Shown piece by piece: positions 38,710 through 50,282 of a stretch of 64,000 bases of DNA. Both the position numbers and the translations under genes were made by a program. Numbering within the stretch: position 1 is the stretch's first letter; each line of letters opens with the position of its first letter. This DNA is from Polyodon spathula (Eukaryota; Chordata; Actinopteri; Acipenseriformes; Polyodontidae), in the NCBI RefSeq assembly GCF_017654505.1, contig NC_054535.1, positions 84,485,785-84,549,784 on the forward strand, read 5' to 3'. A model generated the notes under the pieces. The model was not told the origin of the DNA, did not search any database, and saw nothing but the letters and a program-made list of their open reading frames with translations.

Positions 38710-40301
38710 TACAGTACTGTGCAAATGTTTTAGGCAGGTGTGAAAAAATGCTGTAAAGTAAGAATGCTTTCAAAAATAGACATGTTAATAGTTTATATTT
38801 ATCAATTAACTAAATGCAAAGTGAGTGAACAGAAGAAAAATCTACATCAAATCCATATTTGGTGTGACCAGCCTTTGCCTTCAAAACAGCATCAATTCTT
38901 CTAGGTACACTTGCACAAAGTCAGGGATTTTGTAGGCATATAGTCAGGTGTATGATTAAACAATTATACCAAACAGATGCTAATGATCATCAATTCAATA
39001 TGTAGGTTGAAACACAATCATTAACTGAAACAGAAACAGCTGTGTAGGAGGAATAAAACTGGGTGAGGAACAGCCAAACTCAGCTAACAAGGTGAGGTTG
39101 CTGAAGACAGTTTACTGTCAAAAGTCATACACCATTGCAAGACTGAGCACAGCAACAAGACATAAAATAGTTATACTGCATCAGCAAGGTCTCTCCCAGG
39201 CAGAAATTTCAAGGCAGACAGGGGTTTCCAGATGTGCTGTCCAAGCTCTTTTGAAGAAGCACAAAGAAACGGGCAACGTTGAGGACCGTACACGCCGTGG
39301 TCAGCCAAGGAAACTTACTGCAGCAGATGAAAGACACATCATGCTTACTTCCCTTCGCACTCGGAAGATGTCCAGCAATGCCATCAGCTCAGAACTGTCA
39401 GAAAACAGTGGGACCCTGGTACACCCATCTACTGTCCGAAGAAGTCTGGTCAGAAGTGGCCTTCATGGAAGACTTGCGGCCAAAAAGCCATACCTCCGAC
39501 GTGGAAACAAGGCCAAGCGACTCAACTATGCACGAAAACACAGGAACTGGGGTGCAGAAAAATGGCAGCAGGTGCTCTGGACTGATGAGTCAAAATTTGA
39601 AATATTTGGCTGTAGCAGAAGGCAGTTTGTTCACCGAAGGGCTGGAGAGCGGTACTCGAATGAGTGTCTGCAGGCAACAGTGAAGCATGGTGGAGGTTCC
39701 TTGCAAGTTTGGGGCTGCATTTCTGCAAATGGAGTTGGGGATTTGGTCAGAATTAATGGTCTCCTCAATGCTGAGAAGTACAGGCAGATACTTATTCATC
39801 ATGCAATACCATCAGGGAGGCATCTGATTGGCCCCAAATTTATTCTGCAGCATGACAACGACCCCAAACATACAGCGAAAGTCATTAAGAACTATCTTCA
39901 GCATAAAGAAGAACAAGGAGTCCTGGAAGTGATGGTATGGCCCCCACAGAGCCCTGATCTCAACATCATCAAGTCTGTCTGGGATTACATGAAGAGAGAG
40001 AAGCAATTGAGGCTGCTTAAATCCACAGAAGAACTGTGGTTAGTTCTCCAAGATGTTTGGGCCAACTTACCTGCTCAGTTCCTTCAAAAACTGTGTGCAA
40101 GTGTACCTAGAAGAACTGATGCTGTTTTGAAGGCAAAGGGTGGTCACACCAAATACTGATTTGATGTAGATTTTTCTTCTGTTCACTCACTTTGCATTTT
40201 GTTAATTGATAAATATAATCTATTAACATGTCTATTTTTGAAAGCATTCTTACTTTACAGCATTTTTTCACACCTGCCTAAAACTTTTGCACAGTACTGT
40301 A
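38710..40301 (+). mobile_element. Tc1/mariner element, DD38E type, copy 1
   Basis: TA target duplication at both ends, tips CAGTACTGTGCAAA, and long inverted ends of about 143 bases (38,712-38,854 and 40,157-40,299) with only a few mismatches. 1.59 kb with one intact transposase frame. A sister copy lies at 58.5 kb. Confidence 0.9.
39092..40159 (+). CDS. Tc1-family transposase, full frame but catalytic Glu changed to Lys
   Basis: About 355 codons. The paired helix-turn-helix region comes first (QAEISRQTGVSRCAVQALLK, about residues 35-55), then the DDE core. The first Asp is in WTDESKFEIF and the second in QHDNDPKHTAK. The third position, 38 residues later in SPDLNIIKSVWDYMK, is Lys where the sister copy and the family have Glu. 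Loss of this metal ligand should abolish cleavage. The frame opens with GTG, not ATG, and the first in-frame ATG is near codon 84, after the DNA-binding part. It would therefore not be translated normally. The 38-residue spacing matches the DD38E (Intruder) group of Tc1-like elements. The stop codon overlaps the start of the right inverted end. Confidence 0.85.
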   Translation: MRLLKTVYCQKSYTIARLSTATRHKIVILHQQGLSQAEISRQTGVSRCAVQALLKKHKETGNVEDRTRRGQPRKLTAADERHIMLTSLRTRKMSSNAISSELSENSGTLVHPSTVRRSLVRSGLHGRLAAKKPYLRRGNKAKRLNYARKHRNWGAEKWQQVLWTDESKFEIFGCSRRQFVHRRAGERYSNECLQATVKHGGGSLQVWGCISANGVGDLVRINGLLNAEKYRQILIHHAIPSGRHLIGPKFILQHDNDPKHTAKVIKNYLQHKEEQGVLEVMVWPPQSPDLNIIKSVWDYMKREKQLRLLKSTEELWLVLQDVWANLPAQFLQKLCASVPRRTDAVLKAKGGHTKY

Positions 40302-40905
40302 TGTTTAATTTAAATGTACACATTGACAGAATTATAAAAAATACTAATATTCTTCTTTTTGCTGTTCATTATGAGAAAAAAAAAAAAAAACATTATTCCA
40401 TGTCTAAAATGTAGCACCCTAATTTTTAATACAATTTTTTTTTGTAGCCTATGGTTTTCTGATTCTGATTTCTGTTTTGCATTACTGTTTGTTATTTGTA
40501 GAAATAAGTAATATGAACATAAAATAGGTCAAGATCAATTCTGCACTGCACTGAAACACACAATCACACAACCTTTGCTGAGGGAAGGTATCTCTTTCAT
40601 ATAGATTAGGGGGCGGGGGTTGGCATTACGATTAAACAAGATAATTTACTAGTTAATGTTGTGTCATTTAGGAAACTATATGATTTTGGCAGTACTGCAG
40701 TGTGCCAGATAAGGCACTTCAATGGCTAATCAATGTCATCCAAATGGAGGTACTTAACCCTACAGGAAAATGAAAGGAGACTGGAAGGGCTATCCTCTTT
40801 GATAAGAGTACACAAAAGTGAAATACTGAATTGGGTTTTATTAAAACAAACAAAAATAAAATTAGCATATGGCTATGTTTTATTAAAAAAAGAAACAAAA
40901 TGCCA

Positions 40906-40908
<3 letters not shown>

Positions 40909-40982
<74 letters not shown>
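40909..40982. repeat. (TA)n microsatellite
   Basis: Perfect TA run of about 74 bases, between the first two Tc1-like elements. Confidence 0.95.
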
Positions 40983-40985
<3 letters not shown>

Positions 40986-43057
40986 ATTTCCCATTAGCAC
41001 AAGCTTTATACTCACTGGTGACCCACTGTTTTCTGATAAAGAGCTTTTCATTCTTTGGTTGTGTTTTGTACTTCAGTTCGGTATATGCAGACATCTCAAA
41101 GATAGTGCTATAGATTCAAAGCTGCCACTGTCTGCTGGTGTCTAACTACTTAATGTGTTGTAGCTCAAACTAACTCAGAAGTGTGTTCCTGCATCTGCTT
41201 GTATGTGTCTAAATGCTTCCACCTCTTTACTACATGTGTTAAGCAGTATGTTTAGCCAGCTGGACTTTTTTTAAATTTTTTTTTATCTAAGATATGAATG
41301 AATATTTATGACAATGCCTTGGGACGGTTTTATGATGTAGTAGCATTATAGTGCACTTTATAAAGCACAGTGCTTTAAAGTGATGTCAGTGTGGAGCAAA
41401 TACTATAAATCATGGCTGATACTCACAGGTATGCTGTCTTCAAAACTGGAGGGAGCCAGAAATCTGAGACCGAATGCATTGCATGAATCTTTTACCATTA
41501 TTTTTGCTTTGATCACACTGGAATTGGTACTGCATTGGGGTCAGGCATTTCCAACTCGCTTGTTTTATCAGGATACATGTCTGCTGATTTGTGGGAAGCT
41601 AACTGTTTTACGTTCCTGACAAACACCAGTGATTAAAATATAGTGGCTTTCTCTTGTTTCCCTGATAAAGGTGGTAGTGGACAGGCTCCACGCAGATTGC
41701 TTTTTAATGAAAGCAATGCATTATCTTACCTACACACCCTGCCTCGTGTTGTTAATGTATTCCTTCTTGGCACTGCATTAATCTTCAAATTACTATTCTA
41801 AAAATGACCCCTAAGTATGTTCTAAGTATTATTCTTAATGGCAGCATCACTATCTTAGGTTTCAAATAGCACTGGCAAGGCGTTTTTGGCAACAATGCCC
41901 TGTTTCTGACTGGTACATAAGGCATGTCCTTAATGCTCAAAGAATGTCAGTATTCTTCTTCTTTGCAGATAAATACATCTTTCATATATTACACCTAACC
42001 ACTACTGAATAAAGGCAAATTACAATTTGTGCCCCTGAAGCCAAGTGACTATCAAAGCACATAATAATGTATTCCAGGGCAAAAACACACCAATATATCA
42101 TGCAGTGTTGTTAAATGAGGAAACGCTGCCATGAGAAGCTAGATCAAAACTTTTCTCAGCCAGCCTAGACCTGAACACTTTTGTGGTTAGATAAATAGAG
42201 ATTTATTATTTTCTTCATTGAACCACGGCCAATATTTTGTGCAGATACAGAATATTAAGTATGATATACTGCCCATTTTATATTTCATGTATATGTAGTG
42301 TTTAAAAAAAAAATAATAAAAAAAAAAATGTCATGTGTGCTGTATAAGAACTTTGATGCTACCATTATGTGGGGCCATGAATTTTGGTTTAACACCAAAC
42401 AATTTGGTAGCATTGTGAATTTTGCTTTTAATACCAACATGTATTCCCGCCTTAGCTAATGCTGAGCACAGAATTTAAATGTAATCTGCTCCCTGGCGTG
42501 TACAGCATTTGACGACTCAGTCTTCCTTTGTAACATTCCATGCTCATTTGCAGTACACAGGTTTAACATTTCATTAATGTGTCTATAAAAAAATAAAGTA
42601 AAAAAAGATTTATATATAAAAATTTTAAAAAAAGCTACCCACACAATCGTCTGGTTTTACAGAGCCTGATTAGCACTAATCTTGCACTAATCGTGGTCTA
42701 TGAAACCAGCTTGAGGACACTACTAAATGCAATCCCGCGCTGTAAATCAATCTTGAGTGTGTAGATAAAGCAGCTGAACAAGAGGCTGTCCCTATATGCA
42801 GATAAAGTGTTTTGATGCTAAACTCTATGAGTAAATCAAAATCAATATACACACTGAGCAGACCAGTATATGCAACAGCATCTATACAAATAAGAAGAGC
42901 AACGTGTTAATACACTGCATTTCTTAATTTGCATGCTCTGTGTTCAAAGGTGTTCGGTTGTAATTAATGTAATTCTACTTTTTAATTTATTTTCCACCTA
43001 AATTTTGCTACAGGAACTCAATGGAAAATAAATAAACGTCACAGTTCAAAATGACTT

Positions 43058-43155
43058 TTGCTTAGGACCCAGGGCAATATCAAATCGCCAAGTTGGACTG
43101 AAGTGCTTGCTTAGGACCCAGGGCAATATCAAATCGCCAAGTTGGACTGAAGTGC
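43058..43155. repeat. Perfect 49-bp tandem duplication
   Basis: Two identical units (43,058-43,106 and 43,107-43,155) beginning TTGCTTAGGACCCAGGGCAA. Confidence 0.9.
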
Positions 43156-43360
43156 TATTGCCGATGCCTCCATGCATTAACTGTATGAATATTTGGTGTG
43201 TCCACATCCTCAACACACTTTTCCAGTACATCTGTGTGTCCTGTAACCAGGGATCTTTGTAAATCAAGATCTAAATGTGTAACAAAGCTTCTGGGACAAA
43301 CGTTTAATACAGTAGTTTATGGTGAATTTCTGTTACAATACCTTTTCCAATGCATTTTAC

Positions 43361-43374
43361 TTCCAGGAGAACTC
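43361..43374 (-). CDS. Alternative 14-nt microexon candidate
   Basis: Acceptor ATATCTTCAG, 14 bases (EFSW plus two), donor GTAAAA. Phase 0 in and phase 2 out, as required between exons 9 and 10. The pyrimidine tract is weaker than at the 38.1-kb candidate. Confidence 0.2.
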
Positions 43375-43515
43375 CTGAAGATATGGGGCCCTCCTACAAG
43401 ACAAGAATGAAAAATAAATTATTATTAATAATAAATAATCCATGGTAAACAAGTTCCCAGTTCCTAAAAATGTGAAGCAATCTACTCTTTTTTTATACTA
43501 ACACACACAAAGGTA

Positions 43516-43517
<2 letters not shown>

Positions 43518-43580
<63 letters not shown>
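43518..43580. repeat. (TA)n microsatellite at left edge of Tc1 element
   Basis: TA run passing directly into the TA target duplication of the element. Confidence 0.95.
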
Positions 43581-43583
<3 letters not shown>

Positions 43584-45211
43584 TACCAGTCAAAAGTTTG
43601 AGTACACTTGCTGGAAATTTTTTTTTTTTCATAACTGACGTTGTTTTACGTCGTATACGTTTCTGTAAATACTTGAAAATGAAAACACATGTTACAATAT
43701 ACAAAACCAAACATAAGGAGTATCAAATCAATGTTCAAGAAAATTTAGAAAATTGTCTCTAAATCTTGGATTCCTCAAAATAGCCACCTTTTGCCTTAAC
43801 AGCCTCACAAACACGAGGCATTCGGTTAACAAGTTTCAGCAGGAAATCACCCGACATATCTTCCCAGCTCTTCTGCAGCAATTACTAGAGATGTAGGGCA
43901 CTTGTGGGTAGCTTTGCTTTGACTCTTCTGTCCAGTTCGTCCCATACAAGTTCTATGGGATTGAGGTCTGGAGACTGGGCAGGCCAGGTCATTAGATTGA
44001 GTTGTCCTTCACTTTTCTTCTTTGCCAGATAGTTCTTGCACAACTTTGAGGTGTGTTTTGGATCATTATCTTGCTGAAGAATGAAGGACTGTCCAACTAG
44101 CTGTAATCCTGATGGAATGGCATGCCTCTGAAGTATGCTATGATAGCCATGCTGGTTGAGCTTGCCATGGACTTGGTAAAGATCACCAGCAAAGCAACCC
44201 CAGACCATGACACTGCTTCCTCCATGCTTGACAGTGGGAACCACACATGCAGAACTCATGCGCTCACCCTCTCTGCGTCTTACAAATACTCGGCGGTTGG
44301 ACCCAAATATTTCAAATTTTGACTCATCAGTCCTTAAGAGCGACTTCCACTCCTCAGACATCCAGTTTCTGTGTTTTTTGGTCCAGGCAAGTCTCCTCCT
44401 CTTATTCTGCACTCTTAACAATGGTTTCTTTGCGGCAATTCTTCCAGTTAGGCCAGCTTCACGCAATCTCCTCTGAACAGTTGATGTTGAAACATCTGTA
44501 CTTCTAGTAATATTTAGCTGAGCTTGTATTTCAGGGGCAGTTGATCGCCAGTTTCGCAGACTCGTGACTTGACTGAACTTGTTCTGACTCTGAGGTCACC
44601 CTTGGCCTGCCTGACCTTGTTCGGTCCTAATGAATGCCAGTTTCTTCAAATCTTGTTTGGTCTTGGCCACAGCAGTTACAGACACTTGCAAAGTTCTTGC
44701 GATTTGTCTTAAAGATTGACCTTCATTTCTTAAAGTAATTATAGTCTTTTTTCTTTGCTTAACTGAGCGTATTTTGCCATTTTCTGCTCCCTTACATTCA
44801 GGAATGACAAACTTGTGCCTATGCTACCTATATTTAAGGTAATCATGGATCCGCGCCTGTTAACAATACTTGGTGAGAAAAGGTTAACTAGGTAACATGC
44901 TAGTTAACTCAGAGAACATCTAACAAAGACACTTTCATACTTAGGCCAGTGTTCTAACACCGTGTTATACACGTTTCAGACTTGGGCTTGAGACTGAAAT
45001 CCTCTTGCTTTGGGTGACCATTTCATAGAAATTGACACGATTTACATTTCCATCTAAAAATTAAATTTTTGAATGGAATTCACTTATGATTATCAGCTTA
45101 TATAAGTACACATATCATATAATGAAATACTAAGTGTTTATAGTTAAAAGCATAGATAATCATGAAAAACCTGGTCTCAAGCTGGTGTACTCAAACTTTT
45201 GACTGGTACTG
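43581..45211 (-). mobile_element. Tc1/mariner element, second family, decayed
   Basis: Perfect outer inverted ends of 27 bases starting CAGTACCAGTCAAAAGTTTG, with TA on both sides. 1.63 kb, transposase on the minus strand. It is inserted in a TA-rich microsatellite: (TA)n adjoins the left end, and a TA/TG array starts at the right end. Confidence 0.9.
43759..44780 (-). pseudogene. Tc1-family transposase pseudogene
   Basis: ATG at 44,780. The helix-turn-helix part (NEGQSLRQIARTLQVSVTAV) is in a different frame from the start and from the core. The core (43,885-44,466) keeps all three catalytic positions: RTDESKFEIF, QQDNDPKHTSK and, 38 residues on, SPDLNPIELVWDE. Two consecutive stops (TAG TAA) follow SALHL at 43,882. 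The last 40 codons then stay in frame to a TAG at 43,759. At least two 5' frameshifts make it non-functional. Confidence 0.85.
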
Positions 45212-45215
45212 TATA

Positions 45216-45306
<91 letters not shown>

Positions 45307-45363
45307 CACCACACTATAATATATATATATATATTATATATATATATATAGATATATATATAT

Positions 45364-45402
<39 letters not shown>
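45212..45402. repeat. Compound (TG)n(TA)n(CA)n microsatellite at right edge of Tc1 element
   Basis: Short TG run, long TA run, a CA patch and further TA with small interruptions. It probably continues the array that the Tc1 element entered. Confidence 0.9.
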
Positions 45403-45405
<3 letters not shown>

Positions 45406-46247
45406 TACTATATTATAAGCTAAATAAAAATTAATAAGCTACTTTAAAAATTAAAATTGTACAACTAAGTCCAACTAATAAGCTGAGAGGAAACAGTAAA
45501 GTGATGTACATGCAAAATAAAACATAACACTAAACATGTTAACTATGTTATCATCTATTATAATATTACCAACAACATTATTTTATCAACAGAGCTACAG
45601 TAATGGTAAATGTGATACTGTAAATACTTGTGTTTACATATTTACATATATTATGTTTTCACTTTAAAAATAATCTTATTGTGAGTGTTTATTCAGTCTT
45701 TTGGACACAGTGGAATTATGACTATAGTTGGGTCTTTTGTTGTTATTCTATTACTGTTATATTATAAATATTGAAAACATTTTACCAGTAAAAGACGGAA
45801 ACAAAAACAGAAGTAAAATTTAAGTGTCACCGTATATAGTTTATTTTATATATTTTTTAAACTTAAGGAAATCGTGATGTTTTAGTAATGGGTAAGGTAT
45901 GATCGTGAGATCATGATTTTCATAAAATACAATACACCCCCTTGTGGGTCATTGAAATATTGCAGCAGGTTAAAAAAGATTCATTGTGGCAAAAAAGAAA
46001 AGAATACTGTACATCAGTGTCTCAGAATGTAAGAGGTATATTGATTCAGTAAAACCTATTATTACATCCTGTGTATCGCCCCATAAAAATCTACATGTAT
46101 GTTAGTAACTGAAATAGTTTTCCTATTATACAACTTTATATATTTACCTAAGGTCTACAATTTTACTGTATTCAAAACTGATATATTATTGCACAAATAC
46201 CAAGATATGAGTGTGTGTGTCTTTTAATATGAGTTTGTTTCTGCCAA

Positions 46248-46250
<3 letters not shown>

Positions 46251-46312
<62 letters not shown>
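46251..46312. repeat. (TA)n microsatellite
   Basis: Perfect TA run, in the intron beyond exon 9. Confidence 0.95.
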
Positions 46313-46315
<3 letters not shown>

Positions 46316-46451
46316 TACTTGACTAGGAACTGGCAATATACATAAAAAGTAGTATAAATATATAGTATTTAATTTGACACTTATGGACCCATATTCTGAA
46401 GCAATTTGCATTTGCCTTTGATTCAGGCTTTCCTTTATTGTATTTACACAC

Positions 46452-46613
46452 CTCTGCCTGTTGGGAGTAATGGTGTTTTAGCTGCTCCTTTTCCTGAAGG
46501 GCATGTTCAAGTTGTTTTCTCATGTCCTCAAGTTGGGATAAGTGCTGTCTTCTCTGATGGTCCAGAAGAAACTTCTGAACCTCCATTTCCTGCTGAAGGC
46601 TCTCCAGCTCCTT
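46452..46613 (-). CDS. Coiled-coil gene, exon 9
   Basis: 162 nt (54 codons), phase 0 to 0, TTTACTCAG acceptor and GTGTGT donor. Reads KELESLQQEMEVQKFLLDHQ and continues as a Gln/Glu/Leu-rich coiled coil. The plus strand is also open here, which is a shadow. Confidence 0.8.
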
Positions 46614-46712
46614 CTGAGTAAAGACATGAGTGTATGTCAAAGCATTTAAGACATGGTGCGCTTACCTTTTCTGCTGTTTGCTTTCATTTTTTATGGTTCT
46701 GATTGAAATTAC

Positions 46713-46852
46713 TCTATGATTTCTTTGATACAGTCTGTGTTCAGAGTGCTTTGACCTGAGCTCAGGACCAGCTCTTCAGCTCTAGTTGCTTCACAGCAGA
46801 TGTTCACCAAGTGGAGCTGGCTCTTACAGCGATACAGGTGCTGATCCTGTGT
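46713..46852 (-). CDS. Coiled-coil gene, exon 8 (3' boundary uncertain)
   Basis: Good acceptor (TTTTCACTGCAG) at phase 0, matching exon 7. Reads TQDQHLYRCKSQLHLVNICC, then EATRAEELVLSSG. The best donor (GTAATT) leaves phase 2, while exon 9 begins at phase 0, and the frame meets TAA right after the donor. Possible causes are a different donor, a sequence error or a real lesion. A weak phase-0 donor (GTGAAC) exists inside the exon. Confidence 0.5.
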
Positions 46853-48274
46853 CTGCAGTGAAAAGGAATCTGGCAGCTCAAATTCGAGGACTGCTCTTGA
46901 ACTCAGCTCAAATAAAACTATATTTGAGTAACAGCAATAAGAACCAATCATAATGATTGCAAACATCATAAAAAGGGAAATACAACTTGAATTTGAAGCC
47001 ACCTTCTCTTTAACACACATATACCATAACACACCATTGGCTTTGACTTTGGTTGAGTCAGCTTCAGGTGGCAATAACGGCACTGCAGGTTACTTCTGCT
47101 CAAATATGCAGGTAATCGCGGAGGGTGCATGCAGTCAACAGGATTGGGTAAATGTCCTTCCTGACAAGCCACTGCACTACAGCGGAGGATAACTGTATGA
47201 CTACGTATTAGTGTGAAGCACCAAAAACAATAAATGTCTCAAAGCACATTTTAAGTTTAGGCATATTTTTTGCAGTGACTACAGATTAGGAACTCTAAAA
47301 TGCACTAGTCACCTCAATCTGGCACATTTATGTTAAAATCTTTGCACAGCACTTGGTTTAAAAGTTGGATATACGCACCTCAGCACCCAGAGCTGTAAGA
47401 AGCCTGTGTTTTTTTTATACCAGACTGGTTGGATGAGAGAAGAGTATAATCTTTTGAATATTATAGGAATATAATTGTGACAACAGTCATACTTATTTTA
47501 TAATGTAAATAACAAGTTTAGCAACCAAAGTTATCATGCAAAATGAACATGAAATACTACTGGCAAACTGAAAATAGAAAATGTGGTGTTTCCATCTCCA
47601 ATAATCCAATTTACAACTGGGGAGGTTTATGAATATACATTGTAAACTGTTTGAAAATGTAATTGATTCAGTAAAATATAGTCCCTGGGACAAATATTAC
47701 ACTAATTTGAACACTACTTGAAATGTATTCAGTGGCAAAACTAACCATATTTGTATTCGTTCACCAGAAAAAGATATCATGACGTCTGAAATACAATAAA
47801 TAAATGGAGTGTTTCTCTCCTTTTTTAATTCCATGGGTTATTCTCTTTTATAAGCTAATTCACAATTAAACAATATTTGCTTTGTAAAATTGATTTGTGA
47901 AGGTCTGTTCATTCTTAACTATGGCTCTTGAGCATTACTACTTTCTTATTCTGTACTGAACAATACAGTATCTGCCAGCAGGTGTTACAAACGAATCCTC
48001 CTGGAAGCCTAGAGTAGCTGTCAGTTTCATATCTGGTGCTACAGGGTTTTTCAGATTATCATAGTTGATGAACCACTATTTCAGAATTCAAGTCTCCCTA
48101 TATGAGTTGGGCTGCTCACATTCACAACACAAACAAGATCCTGCATTTTTTTAAAAGGAAAGCTGACACTGAACATAACCTACAAAGCGCTTCTCCAGCG
48201 CATAACAAACAGTCTGAGTGCTTATCGGACTACAGTCGATATTATTTTAACCACCTCTGCAGTACAGTAGATAC

Positions 48275-48396
48275 CTTCATAATTTCAGTTTGAGATTTGA
48301 AGTATTCTGCTTGAGATTTGAACTGAAGGCACTGCAGGTTTTTTACTTCACTGTGTTTTATTAACTCCTTAATGTTGCGTTCCTTCTTTTCCAATT
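48275..48396 (-). CDS. Coiled-coil gene, exon 7
   Basis: 122 nt, phase 1 in and phase 0 out, TTACAG acceptor and GTATCT donor. Reads ELEKKERNIKELIKHSEVKN and ends FKSQTEIMK. The first Glu codon is split across the junction with exon 6. Confidence 0.8.
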
Positions 48397-48747
48397 CTGT
48401 AACAGAAAACAATTCAATTAACTGGTTTCAATGTAATAAACCTCCTACTTATGCAAACACTGTAAGATACTTGACCCTAAGCTTATACGATGCACTCACA
48501 TTTTTCTGGTCTGGAGATTCTCACAACAGAATCAGTTCGTGCATTCCAAAGTATGTGGGCAGCACCACAGAAAAACAAATGTTGCTGCTGTCGCTGTTGT
48601 TTTTATTGTGCAGTCTTGTCTAAGTATAAGGATTTCTTACAGTCACTCATAGCTTCAAAGGGTAGATAACCAACCCACTCAGTCAAGCAAAAACTACCTC
48701 TAGTATTTCAGAGGGTTCAGACATTTTAAAGCACAACAGTAGCCTAC

Positions 48748-48833
48748 CTTTTTGAGTTGGAGCTAACTTCACTGTTAAATTGGTTATCTCAGCTTCAGCT
48801 TTATTTAATGCCTTTTCCAGTTTCCTTCTTTTC
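48748..48833 (-). CDS. Coiled-coil gene, exon 6
   Basis: 86 nt, phase 2 in and phase 1 out, TTTTTTTCAG acceptor and GTAGGC donor. Reads KRRKLEKALNKAEAEITNLT, strongly heptad-like. A SINE begins 38 bases upstream of the acceptor boundary. Confidence 0.8.
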
Positions 48834-48870
48834 CTGAAAAAAACAAATGTGTATAATTGTGTGCTAGCTA

Positions 48871-49140
48871 TAGGAGGCTGTGTGGTCCAGTGATTAAAGA
48901 AACTGGCTTGTAAGCAGCAGGTCCCCAGTTCAAATCCCAGCTCAGCCACTGACTCACTGTGTTACCCTAAGCAAATCACTTGACCTCCTTGTGCTCTGTT
49001 TTTCAGGTTAGGGATGTTCTTGTTAGTGACTCTGCAACTGATGCAAAGTTCACACACACCCTAGTTTCATATCTTGTAAAGTGCTTTGTGATATGGTGGT
49101 CCACTATGAAAGGCACTATATCAAAATAGATTATTATTTA
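48871..49140 (+). mobile_element. tRNA-derived SINE, copy 2
   Basis: Same family as the copy at 34.6 kb: TGGTCCAGTGATTAAAG, CAGTTCAAATCCCAG, CTTGACCTCCTTGTGCTCTG and CACTATGAAAGGCACTATAT in order, with an AT-rich tail. Antisense to the coiled-coil gene and only 38 bases upstream of exon 6. Confidence 0.7.
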
Positions 49141-49890
49141 TTATATGATACACTGCTTTATGCATATGGTATATGTACAATAGAGTAAACAGGATCAGGG
49201 AACTGCATAGTGTATACCATGGATATCTGCAATAAAACATACCAGCTACTACAGCATAAGTATGGGGTGCATCTAGAGTAACTGGAGACAGCAGTCCTAT
49301 CAGATCCTGTCCACTAGGAAGAGGTATCTCCTCAAAGTTTACACTCAATCAGCTCTCTAGTTATCTCTTCAATATTTTCCTGTACATAATGATATTTGTT
49401 CAACTAACTAAATACTGTAATAAATTAATCTTTAATAATTAACTTTTATATTTTATTTATCTATGTGCTTATTATTATACTGCTTCCAAACAATCTGGTG
49501 AAAGCACAGCTGTCCCGCTTCTGACAGAACACATCATGCACTGTGCTGGCTGCGCTCCAGCGCTTGCTTTGATTTATAGCCTTCTTTCCAAGGCACTTGA
49601 TTTGCTTCAATGTACTGTAACACAGTATTAGGTAGTCAATGAATAACATAACCATGAGTTTACTGTACTGTCTACTGTACATAAGCTTCTAAAGATATTT
49701 TTGATTTGCATTATTGCATGTTTGTTTCTGCATCCCTGGATAATTATTATAGGATAATTATTCTAGCAGAATGTCTGATCAGTTTTGGTACTGTGCTGTG
49801 CAGTATGATTTAATTTCACTACATACAGTTTGTAGGTTCTGTTTTTTTCTATTGAATCATAGACTGATTTATCTTTAGAAATATCAATTG

Positions 49891-49896
<6 letters not shown>

Positions 49897-49951
<55 letters not shown>

Positions 49952-49966
49952 ATATATATATATATA
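49897..49966. repeat. (TA)n microsatellite beside exon 5
   Basis: TA run with one interruption, ending about 14 bases from the exon 5 donor. Confidence 0.95.
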
Positions 49967-49979
49967 AAAAAGCACATAC

Positions 49980-50089
49980 TTATTGCTTTCCTTTGATGAA
50001 ACTGTGGCGTTCATGTAGTTTAACATCTCTTTATTAAGCTCTACTAATCGATGGGTTGCCTGTTCAGCAGAAAAAAGGGCCTCATTTAC
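49980..50089 (-). CDS. Coiled-coil gene, exon 5
   Basis: 110 nt, phase 0 in and phase 2 out, GTATGT donor. Reads VNEALFSAEQATHRLVELNK then EMLNYMNATVSSKESN. A (TA)n array begins about 14 bases inside the following intron. Confidence 0.8.
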
Positions 50090-50150
50090 CTACATAAAAA
50101 AATAAAATGCATTATATTATTTAGTACATTGAACTATCATTTGATTTTAC

Positions 50151-50282
50151 CTGTAATACCTGCCAACAGCTTATGAAATATTTCAATGGTACCCTTATTG
50201 CAATGTCCTCAACGTCACTGTCTTCAATGTCTGAGAGTTTTTCCTCCTCCACTGATAAAAAACTGAGGTGCCGAATAAAAAA
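50151..50282 (-). CDS. Coiled-coil gene, exon 4 (acidic segment)
   Basis: 132 nt (44 codons), phase 0 to 0, TTTTTTGCAG acceptor. Contains EEEKLSDIEDSDVED. There are two in-phase donors 9 bases apart: GTATTA (exon ending at 50,160) and GTAAAA (exon ending at 50,151). The longer form adds VLQ. Confidence 0.75.

Noticed and set aside
46406..46621. Plus-strand frame of 71 codons opposite exon 9
   Set aside because: Shadow of the minus-strand coiled-coil exon, which has proper splice sites.
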